Part shown: positions 32,539 through 38,738 of the stretch, piece after piece
Position numbering within the stretch: the stretch's first letter is position 1
How the letters are laid out: each line of letters starts with the position of its first letter
Virus record (IMG/VR): IMGVR_UViG_3300048091_000302
Location: 1-38,738 of that record
Reading direction: 5' to 3' (one strand)
DNA: 38,738 bases
Origin: a virus
Position numbers and translations under genes: made by a program
The notes under the pieces: generated by a model
Told to the model about the DNA's origin: nothing
What the model saw: only the letters and a program-made list of their open reading frames with translations
Databases searched by the model: none

Positions 32539-34296
32539 ATGACTACGACCGCACTGCTGCCCATCGATCCGCGCCGCCAATCCAAGTTTCTGTATTGGAT
32601 GGGGTGGCGCGTCTGCGAGATTGCCGAGGCTACGGGCGAAAAGGAAAAGACGCTACATAGCTGGAAGGCTCGCGATGAATGGGACCGGGCCGACAACGTC
32701 GAACGCATTGGCGGCGCACTGGAAGCGCGGTTGGTGCAGCTGATCCTCAAGGAAGGGAAAAGCGGTGGTGACTTCAAAGAGATTGATTTGCTGCACCGCC
32801 AGTTGGAGCGGCAGGCGCGTATCCAGCGCTTTCAGGGCGGTGGTACCGAAACTGACCTTAATCCAAACCTTGCCAAGCGCAACGCCGAGCCGAAGAAGAA
32901 GGCGGTCAAAAACGAGATTGATGAAGACCAGATCGAGCTGCTGCGTGAGGCCTTTATCGATGGCTGTTTCGACTACCAGAAAGAGTGGTACCGGGCCGGT
33001 AATCAGCGCACCCGCGTCATCCTCAAGAGCCGGCAGATCGGAGCGACTTACTACTTCGCACGCGAGGCGTTCATCGATGCGCTGGACACCGGGCGCAACC
33101 AGATTTTCCTGTCGGCCTCGAAGAACCAAGCGTATTTGTTTCGGGGCTACATTCAGGCGTTCTGCCGCGAGATTATCGGCGTCGAGCTGACTGGCGATCC
33201 CATCGTTCTGCCAAACGGCGCCGAGCTGTTTTTCCTCGGTACTAACGCACGTACCGCCCAGGGCTATCACGGCAATTTCTACTTCGATGAATTCTTCTGG
33301 ACGTTCAAGTTTGAAGAGCTGAATAAGGTCGCCTCGGGCATGGCGATGCACAAGAAGTGGCGCAAGACCTACTTTTCCACGCCGTCGAGCATGGCCCACG
33401 AAGCGTACACCTTCTGGACGGGCGAGCGCTTCAACAAGGGCAAGCCCGCCTCACAGCATACGAAGGTTGACGTGTCCCACGGCGCGCTCCAGCAGGGGCG
33501 GTTCTGCGAGGATCGGTTGTGGCGGCAGATCGTCACGATCCTCGACGCGGAGCGGGGCGGGTGCGATCTTTTCGACATCGAAGAGCTGCGCCGCGAATAC
33601 AGTCCCGAGGCGTTCGCCAATCTGCTGATGTGTGACTTCGTCGACGACGGCGCGAGCATCTTTCCGCTGACCCTGTTGCAGTCGTGCATGGTGGACAGCT
33701 GGGTCGAGTGGGCCGAGGACTACAAGCCCTTCGCCGTGCGCCCGTTCGGCGACCGACAGGTCTGGATCGGTTATGACCCGGCCGAGACCGGCGACTGTTC
33801 CGGCCTGGTGGTGGTCGCGCCGCCGCTGGTGCCAGGTGGCAAGTTCCGCATCCTCGAACGCCATCAGTTCCGGGGCATGGACTTCGCCGCGCAGGCCGCA
33901 TTCATCAAGAGCGTCTGCGACCGCTACTGGGTGACCTACATCGGGATCGACGTCACCGGTCTGGGCAGCGGCGTGGCCCAGCTGGTGCGCCAGTTCTTCC
34001 CGGCGGTGACCACCTTCAGCTACTCGCCCGAAGTCAAAACCCGCCTGGTACTCAAGGCCTACGACGTAATCCACAAGGGCCGGCTCGAATTCGATGCCGG
34101 CTGGACCGACATGGCCCAGTCGCTGATGGCTATCCGCAAAACCGTCACCGCCGGCGGACGTCAGTACACCTACACCGCCGGCCGCAACGACAACACCGGC
34201 CACGCCGATCTGGCCTGGGCGCTCTTTCACGCACTGCACCACGAACCGCTTGAGGGGCAGACGACTGCCAACACCGGGCGCATGGAGATTTACTGA
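32539..34296 (+). CDS. P: Terminase large subunit / ATPase (gpP)
   Basis: A 585-aa terminase. The N-terminal HTH (MGWRVCEIAEATGEKEKTLHSWK) binds DNA. Walker A is KSRQIGATY (163-171) and Walker B is NFYFDE (246-251). The nuclease part opens with WIGYDPAETGDCSGLVVV near 410. It packages DNA into procapsids and, with M, cuts cos. The start at 32539 (MTTTALLPIDPRRQ) is preferred from the family N-terminus; 32518 is open too, and neither has a strong site. The stop overlaps Q. Confidence 0.95.
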   Translation: MTTTALLPIDPRRQSKFLYWMGWRVCEIAEATGEKEKTLHSWKARDEWDRADNVERIGGALEARLVQLILKEGKSGGDFKEIDLLHRQLERQARIQRFQGGGTETDLNPNLAKRNAEPKKKAVKNEIDEDQIELLREAFIDGCFDYQKEWYRAGNQRTRVILKSRQIGATYYFAREAFIDALDTGRNQIFLSASKNQAYLFRGYIQAFCREIIGVELTGDPIVLPNGAELFFLGTNARTAQGYHGNFYFDEFFWTFKFEELNKVASGMAMHKKWRKTYFSTPSSMAHEAYTFWTGERFNKGKPASQHTKVDVSHGALQQGRFCEDRLWRQIVTILDAERGGCDLFDIEELRREYSPEAFANLLMCDFVDDGASIFPLTLLQSCMVDSWVEWAEDYKPFAVRPFGDRQVWIGYDPAETGDCSGLVVVAPPLVPGGKFRILERHQFRGMDFAAQAAFIKSVCDRYWVTYIGIDVTGLGSGVAQLVRQFFPAVTTFSYSPEVKTRLVLKAYDVIHKGRLEFDAGWTDMAQSLMAIRKTVTAGGRQYTYTAGRNDNTGHADLAWALFHALHHEPLEGQTTANTGRMEIY

Positions 34297-35318
34297 TGAC
34301 AGAACAACTCGCCAACCAGACGTTACCCGCGACCTTACCTGCCACTGGCGCCGGAACTCAGGTGTTTTCCTTCGGCGAGCCGACGCCGGTGCTGGGGGGG
34401 CGGGAGGTTTTCGACTATCTGGAGTGCTGGTTCAACGGGCGGTGGTATGAGCCGCCGTTGTCGCTGGATGGGCTGGCTCGTTCGGTGGGGGCGAGCGTGC
34501 ATCTGCATTCGGGGTTGATGTTTAAGCGCAATTTGTTGAGCAAGACATTTATCCCGCATCCGCTGCTTTCGCGGGCTTCGTTTGAGCAGTTTGCGTTGGA
34601 TTTTTTGTGCTTGGGTAATGGGTACTTTGAGGGGCGGCGTTCGCGGCTGGGCGGGGTTCGGAAGCTGGAGACGCCGTTGGCCAAGTACATGCGTGCTGGG
34701 TCGGACGGGCAGTTTTACCAAGTGCGTGAGTGGAAGGATGAGCATACGTTTGAGCCGGATAGCATTTTTCATCTGCGAGAGGCGGATCTGCATCAGGAGA
34801 TTTATGGGGTGCCGGAGTGGATCAGTGCGTTGCAGTCGGCGTTGTTGAACGAGTCGGCTACGTTGTTTCGGCGGAAGTATTACGAGAACGGGAGTCATGC
34901 TGGGTTCATTCTGTACATGACGGACGCGGCGCAGACAGAGGCGGATATTGATGCGTTGCGCAAAGCGCTTAAGGAATCGAAGGGGCCGGGGAATTTTCGG
35001 AATTTGTTCGTTTATTCGCCGACCGGCAAGAAAGACGGGATTCAGTTGATCCCGGTCAGCGAGGTGGCGGCGAAGGATGAATTCAACTCGATCAAGAATC
35101 AGACGCGGGATGACGTGCTAGCCAGCCTGCGGATTCCACCGCAGTTGATGGGAATTGTGCCGCAGAATGCGGGTGGGTTTGGATCTATTCGGGAAGCGGC
35201 ACAGATCTATGCGACGAATGAACTTGAGCCGATCCAAGCGCGAATGACTCAGTTGAATGACTGGCTGGGTGAAGAAGTTATTCGATTCAGAAGATACGAC
35301 TTTGGATCTGAGGATTAA
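34296..35318 (+). CDS. Q: Portal protein (gpQ)
   Basis: A 340-aa portal protein (344 aa in P2), with GEPTPVLGGREVFDYLECWFNGRWYEPPLSLDGLARSVGASVHLHSGLMFKRN at the N-terminus. The C-terminal PPQLMGIVPQNAGGFGSIREAAQIYATNELEPIQARMTQLNDWLG is highly typical. It forms the dodecameric ring through which DNA enters. Its start overlaps P (TGATG). Two cargo genes, not cos, follow directly. Confidence 0.96.
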   Translation: MTEQLANQTLPATLPATGAGTQVFSFGEPTPVLGGREVFDYLECWFNGRWYEPPLSLDGLARSVGASVHLHSGLMFKRNLLSKTFIPHPLLSRASFEQFALDFLCLGNGYFEGRRSRLGGVRKLETPLAKYMRAGSDGQFYQVREWKDEHTFEPDSIFHLREADLHQEIYGVPEWISALQSALLNESATLFRRKYYENGSHAGFILYMTDAAQTEADIDALRKALKESKGPGNFRNLFVYSPTGKKDGIQLIPVSEVAAKDEFNSIKNQTRDDVLASLRIPPQLMGIVPQNAGGFGSIREAAQIYATNELEPIQARMTQLNDWLGEEVIRFRRYDFGSED

Positions 35319-35423
35319 GCACGGTTCGCTAAAAAAACGTTGAAAGCGAAAAGTGCGAATGATTTGGAGGTGTTTGAATATTTATGGCTTAATGTTTTTC
35401 TCAGCAAGGAGATGTTGGAACTC

Positions 35424-36263
35424 ATGATTTACGAAAAGAAAAAGGTAAGTAGCGGAAGGTTTTTATACTTGGTGGTGCTCCCGGTATGCTTTTTGGTTGG
35501 TGAGTTGATTTACTTGTATGCAAATTTTTCAAGCGACTTTTGGAATGTCAAGTTTGTTGATGTGGCAAATATTATTGCTCAGTTCGCCACCGCTGGTGCG
35601 TTTTATTTAGGATTTCATCAGTATCATCGAACTAAAAAAGTTGAACGTCAGGCTGCTATCATATCTGAATGTAATAGCTTAATAATGAAGATGGCAGCTG
35701 TAAGCAAGGAGTTCGATGTTGGGGAGAAAACCAATTTTCCCAACGTTAAGCGTTCTTGTATAAAGCTTGGCAATCTTGCATCTGATTTTGACGTGTTGTT
35801 TACTGCTTTAAATGAGGGGGTGCAGAAGGCGATAGTTAGGATGCATTGGCAAGAAATGTATTTCAATGAGCTACAGCATGTAATGCAGAGCCTCGAACTG
35901 AGCGCAGCTCTTAGTATTTCTGGTGAGAATCGACCTCGTTATCATGTTGCATTAGCTTACGCGAATGAGAAGGCTAAAGATGGAGGTGTTTCTGATGAAT
36001 TAAAGAGGTATTTCATTTTTAGAGAGGTCTTGAGTAGTTATATTAAGGCCGAGATTGTTGATTTTAAGTTTGAGTTCTCGGATCTATATATGTTCTTCTT
36101 GTTCTTCTTTGAAAGTGATTTTACTAATGAATATATGTACGGAAGTTTGTCTCGCTTGGATGCTAGAGTGAAATCGCCATTAATTGCTGCAATCAAAGAC
36201 TCTTTCGGTGTCGATATGGAGGCGCCCTCCAAAGAGGTTGGAGGCAGAGTGCGTTACAATTGA
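35424..36263 (+). CDS. Two-TM protein of unknown function (cargo between portal and cos)
   Basis: From the ATG at 35424 the protein is 279 aa. The open frame extends to a TTG at 35340 without a ribosome site, whereas AAGGAG (35406-35411) stands 12 nt before 35424. There are two predicted membrane helices near the N-terminus (LYLVVLPVCFLVGELIYLYA and VANIIAQFATAGAFYLGFHQ). A cytoplasmic helical part with HRTKKVERQAAIISECNS follows. AT-rich, unlike Q. No family recognised. It is read with Q and ends at a hairpin shared with the convergent KAP gene; the pair may act together. Confidence 0.72.
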   Translation: MIYEKKKVSSGRFLYLVVLPVCFLVGELIYLYANFSSDFWNVKFVDVANIIAQFATAGAFYLGFHQYHRTKKVERQAAIISECNSLIMKMAAVSKEFDVGEKTNFPNVKRSCIKLGNLASDFDVLFTALNEGVQKAIVRMHWQEMYFNELQHVMQSLELSAALSISGENRPRYHVALAYANEKAKDGGVSDELKRYFIFREVLSSYIKAEIVDFKFEFSDLYMFFLFFFESDFTNEYMYGSLSRLDARVKSPLIAAIKDSFGVDMEAPSKEVGGRVRYN

Positions 36264-36295
36264 GCTTGCTGCGTGATTGTTGTAATGATGAATCT

Positions 36296-36350
36296 GGTCG
36301 GCGATGCGCTCTTAACGAGAGGAGCCGACCAATGGTTGGTTCTTCTTTTT
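36296..36350. terminator. Hairpin terminator between converging cargo genes
   Basis: GGTCGGC (36296-36302) pairs with GCCGACC (36324-36330); CTCT/AGAG extends the stem inside the loop. A T-rich tract reaches 36350, touching the stop of the KAP gene. It would end transcription of the two-TM gene. Confidence 0.68.
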
Positions 36351-37662
36351 AGCCAGCTGAAAAACTATTAAGTTTTTGAGTCATTATTCCTAATATTTTC
36401 CCCCTTTCTGGATAGTATCTAGCCATCCCCTTTATTTCGTGACCATGATCGAGGTTTTTGAATTCATCCTCGCTCATAACGCACATCTCTAACCATTTCA
36501 TCACGTACTCCATCACATAATTATCGCTTTTTGGGTCAGGATAATATTTAAAAGCGTCTTGAATGTCCTGAATGCTTACATTCGAGTCGGTCATCCTCAG
36601 GAATATTCCAGGTCGCATAACTTTCAGAACACATATGGCAGACGTTAAGGCGGTATTGATGTCCGCATTAGGTCGTTCCGTCATGAGCATGATGGCAAGA
36701 TTTGAGAAAATTCTTTCGAGTTCTCGTAGAGAACAATTCAATTGCGTTCCTAAGCTCGTAAATAGTTCGACCCAGTCTTTGTCCGTGACTTCATATTGGG
36801 TTGCTAAATAATGGCAGTATTTTTGAATGTTGCTATTGCGTCCTTTCTTTTTTGGTAAGGTCGCCTCGATAGTGATGAATTTTTGTAGATATGTATGTGC
36901 ATTGATATTGGCGCCGTAAGTTGCTTTGATAGACTCTTGGAGCTGTTCTTTGTTGATCACTAATAAGAAGTTAACGTTTTCTACAGAAAATAGATGCTTG
37001 ATTTTCTCCAGCATTTCCACTGCGAATGACGGTCTGCATCGATCAAGTTCATCGATGATAATGGTAAGAGGGCTGTCGGATTTATTAGTTAGTTCTTTTG
37101 GGATCGTTGATAGGACAGTCTTAAAGTGCTCGATGGAGTCTCGCTCTTTTTTATGATTTGTAAGGCGTTCTTTTATGTATTTCTCTGCACTTGTGCTTAT
37201 GTCTTTAGAAATATCTTCCCCGATCTTTCCAAGTTCTTTTAGATCTGATTCCTTAACGATTCCAGCAGATATCGCTCGTATGCTAACCTTCGCGCTCAGC
37301 GATAATATGTGCGCGCCGACATTTTTGGCTTTATCGATGAATTCTTTTGATTTTTTTGGCGGGGCGTTTGCTGAGACGTATTCTGTTATCGCACCGGCGA
37401 CAACCATAAATGCGTCATCTACATAATCTGATTCAAAAGCATCAATATAGATGTTTGGTATATTTTCTTTTTTGAGGATATTTTGCCATGATTTAACGAA
37501 TGTCGACTTGCCTTCGCCCCAGTTTCCATCCAGACCAATAACTAAGGGGGCTTTGGAGTTCTTAACTATATTTGCTAAAGCTATGCCAAAATTTTTCCGT
37601 TCAAATAAGTCTTCGCCGAAATCTTCTTCGGAGATTTGATGTGGCTGAGCGACTAATCTCAA
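36349..37662 (-). CDS. KAP-family P-loop NTPase (cargo, probable defence protein)
   Basis: A 437-aa KAP NTPase. Walker A is GNWGEGKST (46-54). Walker B with the sensor is LTIIIDELDRCRPSFAVEMLEKIKHLF near 195-225, the family signature. No clear membrane hairpin is inserted, unlike many KAP proteins. The start is TTG at 37662 with AAGGG upstream. AT-rich. KAP ATPases occur in several antiphage systems, such as QatA in Qat; no other Qat gene is present here. Together with the two-TM protein it sits between portal and cos, where phiCTX carries its cytotoxin gene. Confidence 0.88.
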   Translation of the reverse strand: MRLVAQPHQISEEDFGEDLFERKNFGIALANIVKNSKAPLVIGLDGNWGEGKSTFVKSWQNILKKENIPNIYIDAFESDYVDDAFMVVAGAITEYVSANAPPKKSKEFIDKAKNVGAHILSLSAKVSIRAISAGIVKESDLKELGKIGEDISKDISTSAEKYIKERLTNHKKERDSIEHFKTVLSTIPKELTNKSDSPLTIIIDELDRCRPSFAVEMLEKIKHLFSVENVNFLLVINKEQLQESIKATYGANINAHTYLQKFITIEATLPKKKGRNSNIQKYCHYLATQYEVTDKDWVELFTSLGTQLNCSLRELERIFSNLAIMLMTERPNADINTALTSAICVLKVMRPGIFLRMTDSNVSIQDIQDAFKYYPDPKSDNYVMEYVMKWLEMCVMSEDEFKNLDHGHEIKGMARYYPERGKILGIMTQKLNSFSAG

Positions 37663-37849
37663 TGTGTTTTCCCTTTCTTTCTAATTCCGACTTCTATATC
37701 AGACATTGCTCTGCGCCAATCCTACGAGCCTAGCAGGCCAATTGCTAGCATGATCTCTTTTGCTGGCTATCAATGGGGTTCGTGGTGAGCAGCTTTTGGC
37801 TGAGTTCATCCGATACGCTGTGTCAGGGCGGTAACACGCCTTACTCCGC
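37663..37849. other. Noncoding leader of the KAP gene
   Basis: About 190 bp between the KAP start and the cos dyad hold no open frame of note. It presumably contains the KAP promoter, but no convincing -35/-10 pair stands out. Together with the following features the gene-free stretch runs to the end of the window. Confidence 0.4.
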
Positions 37850-37882
37850 GCGCGCCGTCGTCCCCCCACCTCGCCGGCGCGC
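37850..37882. other. cos site (cosN) with flanking dyad
   Basis: On the minus strand 37875-37857 reads GGCGAGGTGGGGGGACGAC. It shares GGCGAGG-N-GGGG with the 19-base cohesive end of P2 as I recall it (GGCGAGGCGGGGAAAGCAC). GCGCGCC (37850-37856) and GGCGCGC (37876-37882) form a perfect 7-bp inverted repeat that encloses exactly these 19 bases. This is the geometry expected for symmetric staggered terminase nicks giving 19-base ends. The position past Q is where P2-type phages keep cos. Confidence 0.75.
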
Positions 37883-38081
37883 TAAATGGGTCTTTTTTTC
37901 CGCACTCCTGCGATCCACTGAGCGCAGCCACGGCTGGGTTTTGTGATGGTCAATGAATGACACAAAAAGCCTGCGAATCCCTGCGAAGGGTCGGGCACCC
38001 GATGCGTCTTACCAAGGTCGTTTGTTCGTCAGACATGAGGCATCGTCAGGCGCTGATTTTCAGGAGCGGGGTCAGAAAAAA

Positions 38082-38278
38082 GTAATGTGGTAATTCGGAT
38101 ATCGGTATACCGCTGAAAGCCCCGTATTCACTGGCTTTGCTGAATTACTTCAGAAAGTAATTTTGAGTAATGAAAAAGGTAATGTGATCGTAAGTGGTTG
38201 ATTTATAAGGGGTGGATAAATGAAGAAATTACTTCCTTAAAAGGTAATTACCTTACCTCTACATTACTTAAAAATTAC
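38082..38278. repeat. Cluster of 11 ARGTAATK repeats in both orientations
   Basis: GTAAT occurs at 38082, 38090, 38157, 38167, 38179 and 38244. ATTAC occurs at 38144, 38228, 38247, 38263 and 38274. Aligned in one direction, almost all extend to A-A/G-GTAAT-T/G. Fewer than one would be expected by chance in 197 bp. The cluster lies 206-412 bp from the cos centre and 240-440 bp from the attR core. It could be a terminase (cosB) array, integrase arm sites or replication iterons; the sequence does not decide. Confidence 0.7.
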
Positions 38279-38377
38279 CTTGTGCCGGTCCCTTGCAGTC
38301 CAGTTAAATCAAGGCTCTCAGGCCGATCAGTTGAATAAGTTACCTAAATCACCTGTTTCCGATGCCTTCCCGAAAAA

Positions 38378-38465
38378 GCCGATAACCCTCATGGTCCTTT
38401 GCGTGCGCAACTGCCGAGCAAACCCATGGGACTGCCATGGGAACGCTTGCGCGCTAACTATCGGC
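38378..38465. repeat. Dense dyad region next to attR
   Basis: GCCGATA (38378-38384) and TATCGGC (38459-38465) enclose the near-palindrome TTGCGTGCGCAA (38399-38410) and the inverted pair CCCATGG (38423-38429)/CCATGGG (38435-38441). Such stacked dyads within 150 bp of the core suggest recombination-protein binding, but this is inference. No gene is supported between 37883 and 38518. Confidence 0.45.
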
Positions 38466-38518
38466 CTGAACCCCCTATAAACCGGGCCTTGACTTCACGA
38501 AAATCGCAAACGGGCGGT

Positions 38519-38608
38519 TTCGAATCTCTCCTTCACCGCCACATTCAGTAAACGCAAACCCCTGATTTTCCTAGAGAAAGTCGGGGGTTTGTGGTTTTTG
38601 GTGTCTGG
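38519..38608. repeat. attR, right 90-bp direct repeat
   Basis: Copy of 104-193 with two mismatches (38542 and 38602). It holds the tRNA T arm and 3' end without the rest of a tRNA, followed by the terminator hairpin (38556-38597). The sequence after 38608 should be chromosomal. Confidence 0.93.
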
Positions 38609-38716
38609 CAAAAGGCAATATTGGACCAAATTTGGGACAGACCTGCCTATGATTGCTATCGCACGAATGTGGATCTGTGCCGCCCACTACTGACCTTTTC
38701 TAAAAAATGCCATGGC

Positions 38717-38738
38717 GCTAGGAGAGTCCTCCTAGCTT
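38717..38738. terminator. Perfect hairpin at window end
   Basis: GCTAGGAG (38717-38724) pairs with CTCCTAGC (38729-38736) around a 4-nt loop, with TT at the window edge. It may be a terminator of a chromosomal gene to the right; the window ends too soon to confirm a T run. Confidence 0.4.

Larger units (their letters stand above)
104..38608. mobile_element. P2/phiCTX-like prophage integrated in tRNA-Ser(GGA)
   Basis: A 90-bp direct repeat flanks a full set of P2-type head, tail, terminase, replication and lysogeny genes. The left copy overlaps the 3' end of an intact tRNA-Ser gene. The integrase lies next to attL, and the cos-like site lies between the portal gene side and attR. This permutation differs from P2, where att lies between D/ogr and int. 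It matches what is known of Pseudomonas phage phiCTX, which also uses a serine tRNA gene. One phage-length copy (attL start to attR start) is 38,415 bp. All morphogenesis genes look open and full length, but no lysis gene was recognised. Confidence 0.96.

Noticed and set aside
32653-33399. 248-aa open frame antisense to terminase P (similarly 33451-34242)
   Set aside because: Shadows of the ATPase and nuclease domains of gpP.
36349-37662. Complete Qat system (QatABCD)
   Set aside because: Only the KAP ATPase resembles QatA; no QatB, QueC-like or TatD-like gene is present.
38082-38278. CRISPR-like array
   Set aside because: Repeats are 8-mers in both orientations with irregular spacing; no repeat-spacer pattern anywhere in the window.
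38280-38480. 66-aa frame between the ARGTAATK cluster and attR
   Set aside because: Runs through stacked inverted repeats, no ribosome site and no protein-like composition.
38609-38738. Second integrated element right of attR
   Set aside because: The short similarity after the repeat (CTGG-AAA-GG type) is too weak and only 130 bp are available.

Overview
The window holds one complete P2-type temperate myophage integrated in a chromosome that is most likely Pseudomonas (fluorescens-like). The reasons are a phiCTX-like gene order and attachment site, a DUF3077 gene with a structured leader, a three-gene LexA-controlled umuDC operon and the overall moderately high GC. The phage sits in the 3' end of a tRNA-Ser(GGA) gene (37-126). 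A 90-bp direct repeat with two mismatches (104-193 and 38519-38608) marks attL and attR. The tRNA is intact on the left, and the element is about 38.4 kb.

Layout from left to right. attL is followed by a cargo gene of unknown function (330-1676). The leftward early block comes next: integrase, two small proteins, a TOPRIM/ATPase replication protein, two small proteins, an Ogr-type late activator and a Cox-like DNA-binding protein. It starts at a promoter whose -35/-10 spacer is a perfect operator palindrome, and the divergent CI-like repressor gene lies on the other side. Region 7.7-9.8 kb carries small accessory genes: a 54-aa protein, a 31-aa leader ORF coupled to DUF3077 with a structured RNA upstream, a truncated HicB and a 32-aa protein. 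An SOS box drives a small gene, umuD and umuC (9.9-11.9 kb). Two AT-rich membrane-protein genes (12.1-14.2 kb) and a com/C5-methyltransferase pair (14.4-15.4 kb) precede the late genes.

The late genes follow P2 order read leftward: O, N, M, L, X, R, S, then V, W, J, I, H, G, then FI, FII, E (with E'), T, U, D. P and Q are read rightward from the shared O/P gap. Three late-operon leaders each carry TGT-N13-ACA, probably this phage's Ogr box. An AT-rich gene (26659-28032) is inserted on the opposite strand between S and V. After the portal gene Q come a two-TM protein and a KAP-family P-loop NTPase, then a cos site: 19 bases very like P2 cosN flanked by a perfect 7-bp dyad. Between cos and attR there are 11 copies of ARGTAATK in 197 bp.

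The most notable points are the absence of any lysis cassette between X and R where P2 carries its holin, endolysin and spanins; four separate cargo loci with unfamiliar, defence-like genes; the cos dyad; the ARGTAATK cluster; the conserved E/E' frameshift site; and a duplicated hairpin with an invariant loop upstream of the DUF3077 gene. Promoter, operator, cos, arm-site and defence assignments are inferences from sequence alone.
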